Source of the DNA: JAHELQ01 sp964491915
GTDB taxonomy: Bacteria; Acidobacteriota; Aminicenantia; UBA2199
Direction: 5' to 3'
NCBI GenBank assembly: GCA_964491915.1
Contig: CAZBHS010000004.1
Location: forward strand, 118,271 to 182,270
DNA length: 64,000 nt
Part shown: in pieces, positions 18,901 to 28,600 of the stretch
Numbering within the stretch: position 1 is the first letter of the stretch
Layout: each line of letters opens with the position of its first letter
Notes under the pieces: model-generated
What the model was told of the DNA's origin: nothing
The model's input: only the letters and a program-made list of their open reading frames with translations
Database searches by the model: none
Program-made: the position numbers and the translations under genes

Positions 18901-19031
18901 AAAACGAAGGGAAAATCGTCATCGCCATCACCCATGACGACCACTATTTCGATGTCGCCGATAAAATCATCAAAATGGATATGGGCAAGATCGAAAAAGT
19001 GGACGCAAATTTCCGCACAACCAGTAATTGA
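15927..19031 (+). CDS. Beta-lactamase-fold peptidase fused to a SyrD/PvdE-type peptide-export ABC transporter
   Basis: A 1034-residue fusion. Residues 1-27 are a signal peptide. Residues ~35-380 form a serine beta-lactamase/penicillin-binding fold: Ser92-x-x-Lys95 (SCSK), Tyr186 in QYATINYD (the usual YxN reads YAT) and His329-Gly-Gly. Three membrane helices follow (about 393-500), then a six-helix ABC membrane domain and an ATPase domain with Walker A GGNGSGKTT (about 855), LSGGQRKRLAL and FDEIAADQDPEFR, hallmarks of cyclic-peptide exporters such as SyrD and PvdE. Peptidase, three helices and ABC exporter together resemble ZmaM-type relatives of ClbP, which remove an N-acyl-D-Asn prodrug leader in the periplasm. 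GTG start with AAGGAGG at 15916-15922. A role in maturing and exporting the product of the downstream NRPS is a strong contextual inference. Confidence 0.9.
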   Translation: MNFRKTVCFELPIFIFMLMLLCFPLLAEKEQAEKNFKEFELKVQELMEEGDIPGLVLVLVKEDGTQLIKGYGYSDEEQKKPVEPDTLFELASCSKAFTALAALKLERDGKVDLDIPVSNYLPWFKAYYQEEEVDITLRQFLHQTSGIPWSSVEKIYIGGGTDALEQSIKNLSGVNLEHRPGEKFQYATINYDVVGLVIEKTSGVSFEDYIKHNILIPLGMSDTLVGREIKDPKKATGYKIGFFDAIPYDAPVYGGNDPAGYVVSNGKDMARWLKWHLGLVSDSETGNELLPLIKKSHQRNYDVAPDGVNFSSYGMGWQAYVDGKDLVDHGGENPNFTSFVGFKPKMKAGCVVLGNSNSANTITIGYLALKYLEGKPLELPALPGNTLDKAASLISLMVLLYLLCVLAFIIYIPIEIAKGQRGFGGLNLLKIGKLVLGFIVLIPFVLAVYLVPYAMSNVSWDTAVVWSPISFQVAGVLLLAATGLSYLGFLLSSLFPQKNKYIRSIPMIIVLSLLSGGANAMVIFLISSSLFSNIQLKFQLYYFMLAFLVYILGRKVLQTRLVEITFDIVYDMRMRLIEKVFLTSYQRFERLDRGRVYATINDDTGQISNSANLVVQLVTSIITTVGAFLYLATIAFWATAITILVVGAIAVLYGIVSQKAEQYFEEARDTRNVFMGLLNGMLDGFKELSLQVNKKREYRDDLAVSCDEFRVKIVKAVVKFINAFLVGESLLVIVLGAVGFAIPRLFPDISTFTLMSFIMILLYLIGPINGILNTVPQIMQMKVSWNRVKGFEADIPANMDPEVLETEQGRPGEVNCIKVEGVVYEYETEDSDAEGFKVGPIDFEANKGEITFIIGGNGSGKTTLAKLLTGLYKPKEGAVSIEGSSIKDGRIGEYFSTVFAGFHLFQKMYNVDADGGNQAVTRNLEMLSLADKVSVTGNKFSTIDLSGGQRKRLALLQCYLEDSPIYLFDEIAADQDPEFRKFFYRDLLIRMKNEGKIVIAITHDDHYFDVADKIIKMDMGKIEKVDANFRTTSN

Positions 19032-19049
19032 TAACATAAATCAATAATT

Positions 19050-19072
19050 CCCCGGTCCTTCCTGGACCGGGG
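19050..19072 (+). terminator. Strong hairpin after the exporter gene (terminator or processing site)
   Basis: A perfect 9-bp stem CCCCGGTCC/GGACCGGGG closes a 5-nt loop 18 nt after the exporter stop. No T-tract follows, so intrinsic termination may be partial or it may be an mRNA-stability element. The remaining ~265 bases to the next gene contain an open, unstarted stretch (about 19113-19258) that might be a gene relic, but I do not recognise it. Confidence 0.45.
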
Positions 19073-19337
19073 ACCAAATTCAAAACAAAAAACCAACGAT
19101 ACATAAAATACTGCAATCAACCTCTATGCGCTCCCCAAAAGTCCTATGTGGAAGATATGCTAGCCACTGACTCCCTTTCGTTCGAGGAAAGCTGGAACCG
19201 GGTGATTGCGGCCAATGATTTCACTCTGAGAGCCCTCTGCACCGTAAGGTTTTCTTAAAATCGGCTACGCCTTCGGATTGCAGGTGGAGAATTCCTTGAA
19301 GCAAGTGATTTTTTTGTTTCCGAACCAGGAGGATTGA

Positions 19338-19628
19338 ATGATTGAAGTGGATAAAAAGTGGATGGACTTACTTAACCGGTTGTTCGCCATCCCCAACAAT
19401 TGGCGAAATGTACTGTATGTGCACACCCCGTTTTGCAAGCGGAAATGCTTCTATTGTGTGTACAGTTCCAAAGCCGCGGATAATCAGGCGGAAATGGAGG
19501 CATTCTACGCGAACAGGTTGCGTGAAATGCTGAAACGCTTCCCTGAATACCGCTGCGTCAAAAGCTTGCTGGGAGTGGAGGCCGCGCTTCCGGTGTATGA
19601 ATTTTCCACAGAGGACCAAAAACAATGA
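19338..19628 (+). CDS. Truncated HemW/HemN-like radical SAM protein
   Basis: A 96-residue ORF carrying the radical SAM cluster loop Cys33-x3-Cys37-x2-Cys40 in HTPFCKRKCFYCVYSS, preceded by LYVH. This is the typical start of HemN/HemW-type radical SAM enzymes (usually 370-450 residues). Only about 55 residues follow the loop, far too few for the TIM-barrel fold, and the last part does not resemble the family. AGGAGG 5 nt before the ATG and a 4-nt ATGA overlap with the first NRPS gene suggest it is still translated and coupled to the NRPS. It may be a decayed remnant kept as a translational leader, or a small Fe-S protein. I favour remnant. Confidence 0.6.
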   Translation: MIEVDKKWMDLLNRLFAIPNNWRNVLYVHTPFCKRKCFYCVYSSKAADNQAEMEAFYANRLREMLKRFPEYRCVKSLLGVEAALPVYEFSTEDQKQ

Positions 19629-22600
19629 ATAAACTGAACCGTCGATCGATCCAACACATCTCCGGCCTGACTCCGATGCAGCAGGGGATGTTGTTTCACT
19701 ACCTGGAAAATCCCCAGGGTACACACTATGTCGAACAACTCTGCCTTCATTTCGAAGGTCCCCTCGATTGCGCCGTCGCGCGCGAGGCCTGGAACGCGGT
19801 TGTCGGCGTCAATCCGACGCTGCGCACCCTGTTTCGTTGGGACGCCATCAACGAACCTGTGCAAGTGGTGCAAAAAGAGCATTCCGTGGAGTTCAGGATT
19901 CTCGATTGCGCCGCCGGCGACCGGCTCCAGAAGGTCAAACTCCAGGATCTCCGGGAGGCCTTTGATTTGCGGCAGGTACCGTTCCGGGTGACGGTGTGCC
20001 GCCTGGAAGAGGGGAATCACGTTCTCCTGGTGAGCTATCATCATATTCTCATGGACGGCTGGAGCATGGGCGTCATGCTGCGGCAATTCTTCACCGCCTA
20101 TGAGGGCCTGGTCCGCGGCAATCCTATAAAATTACCGGTAAACAACACATTTCAGGCGTTTGTGGCCTGGTGCAAACAGCAGGATTCCGGGCCGCAGGAA
20201 GCGTATTGGAAGGCGTATCTCGACGGCTGCTCCGTCCGCATGCCGTTTCCCTTTACCCCCTCTGCCCAGCGCAAACAGGACGACTCCGCTATCAAGCGTC
20301 TGGAGTATGAGCTTCAGTTTACCGAGGCCCAGATGATCGAGCAGGTGGCGCGGCAACACAAAGTGACGCCCGCCGCCGTGTTTTACACCGCCTGGGGGGT
20401 GGTTCTTCACAAGTACACCGGGGCGGACGATGCCCTCTTCGGGACCACGGTATCCGGCCGCTCAGCCCCCATCGACGGCATCGGCGAGGCTATGGGGCTC
20501 TTTATCAACACGCTCCCGCTGCGCCTCGTCTCCACCCCAAACGATTGCCCCCCCGAACTACTTCGCGCCACAGCAGCCGCTCTTCAGGAGCGGGAAGCCT
20601 ACGATAGCGCACCCTTGACCGCTATCCGCGATGTCTCAGGCATCGACCCGGCGCAGGACCTCTTCGACACCCTGGTGGTGGTGGAGAATTATCCCATCCA
20701 CAAACAATTGGCCGATCACGCGGGACCTTTGCGGGTGACCTCCTATTCTATGATGGAGCAGACCAACTTCAACCTGGCCCTGGCGGTGGAAGAGACCGAT
20801 GAATCTTACACATTGGCCTGGATTTTCCGGCCCGGAGCCATGCCCCGTTGGCTGGTCCATCAAGTGGCCGATCATTTCTCGCGGGCGCTGAGTTATTTGG
20901 CGTCTGAGCCGGAGCTTCCGGTCTGGCAACTGGAATTGCCGGATGAAGAGGAAAAACGCCGCGTTATGGATGAATGGAACGATACCCGTCGCCCATATCC
21001 CTACGAAAAAACCATTCACCACTTGGTGCTGGAACGGGCCGCGCAACAACCGGACGCCGTGGCCCTGGTTTGGGCCGGGTCCGAAGCGGGAACTCGCCAA
21101 TGTTCGGAGCACGTGACCTTTGGAGAGTTTGTGACGCGGGCCGCGGCATTGGCGCGTCATCTCCAGCGGCAAGGGGCCGGCGGCGGACTCCCGGTGGCGG
21201 TGTCGATGGAGCGTTCGCTCACCCTTATCATCACGTTGCAAGCGGTTCTCATGACCGGCGCCGCTTATGTGCCGGTGGATCCATCCTACCCGCAGGGCAG
21301 AATCTCTTATATGCTCGACGACAGCGGCTGCGAGATATCGCTCATGGATAGGACGCAGGTGGAGCCTCTGCTTCAACCGCGAGACGCGGCGGGTATTGAC
21401 AGATTGTCTCCACCCGCCGATTCTTCCCTTCCGGCCTATGTGATTTACACCTCCGGCTCCACCGGGCTTCCCAAAGGGGTGCTGGTGCGCCACCAATCCA
21501 TTGTCAATACCCTTTGGTGGCGGGCCTACGCCTATGGATTTTCCGCCCAGGACGCGGTGATGCAGATCCCATCCTTCTCTTTCGATAGTTCGGTGGAGGA
21601 TATCTGGTCGCCCCTCATCAGCGGAGCGAAGCTGGTGATGTTGTCCGAGAGCGATCGTCTGGACCCCCGCTATCTGGAGATTGCCATTCACCGCGCTCAG
21701 GTGAGCCATTTTTTGATCACGCCTCATTTTTATCGCACCCTGTTGGCGGAATTCATTCAACCGCCGGCCTCGTTGTCAAGCGTCACCGTCGCCGGCGAAG
21801 GCTTCGATATCGACTTGGTGCGGGAACATTTCGAACGTTTGCCTCATGTCCGCTTGCTGAACGAATACGGTCCCACCGAAAACAGCGTGTGCTCTACGGT
21901 TTATGAGTTTTCCCCCTCCGATACCCGGGTGGTGGTGGGAACCCCCATCGACAATGTGTTATGTTATATTCTCGATCCCCACGGCAATTGGTGCCCCACC
22001 GGCGTGGCGGGGGAGTTGTGTCTCGCCGGAGCCGGACTTGCCGCCGGTTATCTCAACCGGCCTGAGGCGACGCTGCAAGCCTTCGGTCCCAACCACGACC
22101 TCTATCGCACCGGCGACCGGGCGCTGAGACAAGAGGACGGCAATATCCGCTTTCTGGGACGGACAGACCACCAGGTCAAGATTCGCGGCTTCCGGGTGGA
22201 ATTGCTGGAGATCGAGGCCCAACTCCTGCGCCATCCATCGGTTGCGGAGGCGGTGGTTCTGGCCCGGAAAAACAGCGGCGGAGACGATGCGCTCTGCGCC
22301 TATGTGGCTCCGGCGACAGTGACCTCGACGGAGCTTGAAGAATTTTTGCGTCGCCGATTGCCGGCCTACATGGTGCCCGCGGCCTTTGTCCTATTGGAAC
22401 GCTTGCCTCTCACCCCCCACGGCAAAGTGGACCGGCAGGCGCTGCCGGAGCCGGCCGCAGCCTCGCTGCAGCGGTATGTCCCCCCCCGCGACCATCTGGA
22501 CCGGGCATTGCGAACCATTTGGGCCGCGGTGCTGGAAAAAGACGAGGCGGATGTGGGCATCGACCATAACTTCTTTGAGTTGGGCGGCCATTCCCTCAAA

Positions 22601-25600
22601 GCCATGACCCTCTCATCCCGCATTCATAAAGAATTGAAGGTGCCTGTCCCCATCGGCCGCATCTTCGAGCATCCCACCATTCGCCGTCTCCACGACCTTC
22701 TGGCCGCGCCTGGGGATGAAGCCTCGGCTCCGGTGCCTGTGTTTGAAAAACGGGAGTATTACGATCTATCCTTCGCTCAACGCAGGTTGTGGATTTTGTG
22801 CCAATTCGAAGAGGACTCCACCGCCTACAACATGCCCGGGGTGTTCTATCTCGATGGGGCGCTCGATATCCCGGCCTTCAGCGCCGCCATCCAGACGCTG
22901 ACGGACCGGCACGATAGCCTGAGAACCCGGTTCTTCTCTATGAACGGCATGCCCAGGCAGCAGGTGCTTGATAGCTTGACAGTGGAACCGGCCATCGAAG
23001 ACCTCCGCCAATTGCCGCGCCGGCAGAGGCAAGAGGCGGCCAAGGAGATATTTGTCCGCGACGCCGACTCGCCGTTCCGGCTCGAAGATGGAGGGCTCTT
23101 TCGGGTGACCGTGATTCTGATGGAGGAGACCGTCGCTATTTTGGTGTTCAACACCCACCATATCATCAGCGACGGTTGGTCCACCGGTATTATCCGCAAA
23201 GAGGTGTTCGCCCTCTACAACGCCTATACTCAGGGACGGCCCAATCCCCTTTTGCCCCTCAGGTTGCAATACAAAGATTACACCCTGTGGCACAATGGCC
23301 TCATCGACGGTAACGACTTTGGAGAATCGGAGCGCTATTGGTTGGAGAAATTCGCCGACCGGCCCAACGGCATCCAGTTGCCCCTCGATTTTTCCCGCCG
23401 CCCCATCCAGACCTTCAACGGCGGGCGGGTCCCGCTATTGGTGGGCCGGGACCGTACCCGGCGCCTGGAGACTCTAGGGCGGAAGCGAGACGCCACCTTC
23501 TTTATGTGCCTGCTGACCTTTACCGCCGCCATCCTGCAACGTTACTCCGGTCAGCGGGACATCATCGTCGGCTCCCCTGTGGCGGGCCGGCAGAATCCCG
23601 AACTCCATCATATGACCGGTTTTTTGGTCAACACCCTGGTCTACCGCGTCGATGTGGAACCGGAATTCGGTTTTTCACACTTGCTTCAGGCGGTCAAGCT
23701 GGAGACAACGCATTGTTACCAATACCAGGATTACCCCTTCGACCTATTGATGGAGAAATTGGATCTGGACCGGGATCTCAGTCAGTCGCCCCTCTTCAAT
23801 TTCATGATGGCCCACAACAACACCTGGACCCACGAGGCCCGGTCGAATATGTCCGGCGTGGAATTGTCGGGTGTCGATTTCGCCGATGAATTTAATATGA
23901 GTAAATTCGATTTGGTCTTCATCATGGACCTCATCGACGAAGAGTTGGATGTCAAAATCGAATACAACAGCGACCTGTTCCGCCGTGAGACCATCCTCCG
24001 CATGCGGGACAATATGAATACCTTGCTGGATTCCATTCTGGAAGCTCCCGACCGGCCGCTCCATCAGTTACAACTTCTCCACTGCCTGGAGGCGGAGATG
24101 GTGACCCGCGGCTTTAACCACAACCGCCGGCCCTTTCCTCAATCGACTGTCCAGGAATTGGTGCTGCGGCAATCAGAGACGACGCCCGACGGCATCGCGG
24201 TGGTTCATCATCACCAGGCTCTCACCTACAAGGAATTGAACTGTAGGGCCAATCAAACGGCACGCGCGTTGAGACAGCGCTTCGGCGCCGGACCCAACCG
24301 GGTGGTGGCCGTCACTATGGAGCGGAGCCTCGAGATGATCATCGCCCTGTTGGGAACCGTCAAGTCCGGCGCCGGGTATGTGGCCATTGACCCGACCTAT
24401 CCGCCGGAGCGGGTGGAGCACATGCTCGAGGACAGCGATGCGTCGCTGGCTATCATCGATCGCCCCCGTCCCCAATTGTTCGCGGCTTACGACGGTGAAA
24501 CGGCCACAATAGAACAATTGAGCGACGGTTCGAGCGAAGCTTATGATAACGAGCCGGAGCTCCTCAACGAAGCGGACGATATCCTCTATGTGATCTACAC
24601 CTCAGGCTCCACCGGCACTCCCAACGGCGCCATGCTTTCCCATAGGATCTTGAGCAACCTGCTGCAATGGGAGCGGAGCGAGACCTCCATCGACATGGGG
24701 CTGCGCTGTTTGCAATTCACCTCCATTAATTTTTGCGTCTCCTTCCAGGAGATCTTCGGCACTCTGTCCGGCGGTGGCGAAGTCCACCTGATCGGCGATG
24801 TCCAGCGGCAGGACATCGACTTTTTGATGAACTTTTTGGCGGCCCACCGTATCGGCTTGTTGTACTTGCCATTTTCCTACTTGAACTTCTTGTTCAACGA
24901 ATCCGGCCGGTGGGGCGAATTCTTCAACCACAGTCTGCGCCACATCATCACCGCCGGCGAGCAACTAAAAATAACCGCCGGATTGAAACGCTTTTTGGAA
25001 TTGAATCCCCAGCTCCAATTGCACAATCATTACGGCTCCTCCGAGATGCATGTTGTCACCTCCTTCACCCTCGACGCCGGCGATACGGAGCGCTATCCGG
25101 TTCCGCCGGCGGGAAAACCGGTGGCAAACACCTCTATCTTTATTCTGGACGAACAGGGCAATCCGGTCCCCACCGGTGTGTGGGGCGAGTTGTGCATCGC
25201 CGGAGCCGGCGAGGTGTTGGGCTATATCAACAATCCCACGCTGACGGCTCAGAAAGTACAGCCCCACCCGTTGTCGCCGAACAAGCGGCTCTATCATTCC
25301 GGTGATATCGGTCGCTGGCTCCCGGATGGAAATATCGAGATCAAGGGGCGCAAAGATTTTCAGGTCAAGGTCAGGGGCTTTCGGGTGGAACCGGCGGAAA
25401 TCGAAAGTAAAATCTTCGCCGTCCCTGAGGTCAAAGATTGTGTGGTGGCGGTCAAAGAGGACGAAAAACGGCAAAAATATCTGGTCGCCTATATTGTCAT
25501 CGCCGGCATCACGCCTCTGGAGATCCGGCGGAAACTGTCCGGCGTCCTACCCAATTACATGATTCCCAAATTGGTGGTGATGGAGGCGTTGCCCCTGATG

Positions 25601-28600
25601 GCCAACGGCAAGGTGGACCGGGACAAATTACCGGACCCCCAGGAGGCGGGAAGACAGATTGCCGCGCTCGATACGGCTCAACTAAACAGCCTTCTGAAGA
25701 CCCGGCTCCACTGGCGCGACGCGCAGGATCAATCGCTGACGGAGCGCGTTGCCGCTTATATCGGCCTGGCGGCGCAGGCGTTTCCCCATCTACCGGAACG
25801 GGTCGATACCGTCACTTTGGAAGCGACTGCTCCCAGGGCAGAGGGAGATGATTCCGCAGCAACGGGCATCGAGGACTTCGCCGATTTGGTAAAACGTACT
25901 CCCGCCGCTGTGGCGGTGGCGGACGCCGGTTGTGATCAAGCGTTGACCTACGCCGAACTGGACCGCGGGGCCGCCCGGTTGGCCGTTCGTCTGAAACCGG
26001 CGGCCGGAGGGGCGCATGCCTTGTTGATGGAGCCTTCGCTTCAATCTATCGAGGCGATGATGGCGATCCACAAGAGCGACGGCTCCTTCATAACGCTGGA
26101 GCGGACAGAGGCCGATTGTTTGCTCTCTTGTTCAGACGCCATCGAGCAGTATCCCTTCACAGCGCTGCAAAATCTCCGCCGCGGCGAAGCGCCTCTGGTC
26201 AAGACCCCACCGCGGCCCGCCATCTCCGATCTCGATTCGTTGCCCATCTTGAACCGTTCGCTGGTGGATTATGAAGCCTACAGCAGGCACATCGGCATCA
26301 CCATGGTAAAACACTGCGTCACCATCCTCTCCTCCAGAGGCTGCCCCTACCATTGCGCCTATTGCCACAAAATCTGGCCCAAAAAGCAGATGTCCCGCTC
26401 GGCGGAGAATATCTTCGCGGAGGTGGAGGCCTATTACCGGATGGGGGTGCGCCGCTTCGCCTTCATCGACGATATCTTCAATTTGAACGAAAAAAACAGC
26501 AGCCGCTTTTTCCGCATGGTGTTGGACCGGGGTATGGATGCGCAGTTCTACTTCTCCGGCGGCTTACGGGGCGATATTTTGTCGCAACCCTTCATCGATT
26601 TGATGGTGGAGGCAGGAACCGTGGATATCGCGGTGGCCCTCGAGACGGCGTCGCCAAGATTGCAAAAATTGATAGGTAAAAATCTCGATGTGGAAAAGCT
26701 CAGGGACAGTCTGCGATATATCGCCGAAACCTACCCCCATGTGATTCTTGAATTGCACTCTATGCACGGCTTTCCCACCGAAACCCCCGAAGAGGCGCGC
26801 ATGACCCTGGATTTTATCAAGAGTGTCCGCTGGTTGGATTTCCCCTATATCCATGTGATGAAAATTTATCCCAACACACCGATGCATCAATTGGCCCTGG
26901 ACAACGGCGTCCCTCCCGAAGCGATTCTCGAATCGGAGGATATGGCGTTTCACCAGTGGTCCGCCACCATGCCCTTCGAGCGCAGCTTCACCCAGACCTA
27001 CCAGGCGGAATTCCTGAACAACTACTTTTTGGACAAAGAGAGGCTGCGCCGCAAACTGCCCCTTCAGGCTCAAATCCTGACAGAGGGCGATATGGTGCAA
27101 AAGTACGATAGTTACTTGCCCGCTACCATCGAATCTCTGGATGATATCCTGGCCTTCGCCGGCATGGAGCCTTCGGACTTCGGGCCGGAGGGCCAACAGG
27201 CCCTGGTTGAATGCCGCCGCGGCGACAGCTTTCTGGTGCCTGATTTGAACCGGAAGCTGGCGGACCACTTTGGGACGACCCAATCTTCCGTCGATGCCAT
27301 GCGCATTTTCCTTCTGGACCTGTCCCAATTTTTCCACGCCGACGGTATGCTCTTTGACGTGGTGGAGGCCCCTCTGGGACTCTTATCCCTGCAATCCTAC
27401 CTGGATAGGGAATTGGGCCGACAGGTGCGGATCACCATTGCCAAGGCGCGGGGGGATTTTGATAGCTATGACGATCTGAAGCGGTTGCTGGACGACTTTC
27501 AACCGCAACTGATCGGTATCCGTACCCTCACCTTCTACAAGCATTTTTTCCATAAAGCCATCGCCTACATCAGGCATTGGGGCTTCGATTGTCCCATCGT
27601 CGCCGGCGGACCCTACGCTTCCAGCGATTATTCCACTATTCTCAACGATCCCCACATCGATGTGGCGGTTATCGGCGAGGGGGAACTCACCTTCGCGGAG
27701 TTGGTGGAAGGGTGTCTGGCCAACAATAATTGTTTGCCGGAAGATGACGCTCTGGCCCGGATCGCCGGCATCGCCTTCGTGCCGCGGCAACGCAAACACG
27801 ATATCGCCTCTACAGCGGTGGTGTTGACGGATCTGGTGGAGGATACGGTAGAACAACCGGCTCCGATCGCGGAGGCGGCGACAGATTCCTCGCTTCAGCC
27901 GGTGTCGCTGGTGTTCGCCGATTCCCATCCTGATCTTCTGGAACCCCTCTTCGAGGGACGAAGCTTGTTGCTACCGCCCGGTGAATGCCGGGAGGGCGAG
28001 CTGAAACGTCTGGATTTTGTCCCTGTGGAAGGGGAAGATCCGGGCGATTTCCATCTGGAGATTCGGGTCTGGATGAAGGAAGGAGCGGATGATGCTCTGC
28101 GAGACAGTGATTTTCAGACTCCTCGAGAGGGGGTGGAATCACGGCTGGCAAGTGTTTGGGCTGACCTATTGGGAATCGACGCCTCGACCATTGACCGCGA
28201 AGACAACTTCTTCGACATCGGCGGTCATTCGCTGAAAGCCACCCTCATGGTCTCCCGCATTCACGAAGAATTTTCGGCGCTGGTGCCGTTGGTGGATGTG
28301 TTCCAATCGCCCACCCTCAGGGAGTTGGCGGAGGTGGTGCTTCAGGCCCGCGCCGTGGTTCATTCGAGCATCCAGCCAATCGAAAAGCGGGATTACTACC
28401 CCCTGTCGTCGGGGCAGGCGCGTATCTTCGTCCAACAGGGGATGCGGGAAAATAATTGCAGCTACAATATGCCCACCGCCATGTGGATGGACGGGAAGTT
28501 GGATGCCGGGCGGTTGGAGAACACGATTCGGCAACTGATCCGGCGTCACGAGGCTATGCGGACCTATTTTGTTTTTGCCGGCGGCGAACCGGTTCAGCGG

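Noticed and set aside
20636..21760. 374-codon minus-strand frame inside NRPS1
   Set aside because: Antisense shadow of the first A domain without family motifs or ribosome site.
25860..28230. Frameshift or assembly error as explanation for the A-stub/radical SAM/T arrangement in NRPS1
   Set aside because: The frame is continuous, codon use is unchanged, and a related insertion with both A halves exists independently in NRPS2.
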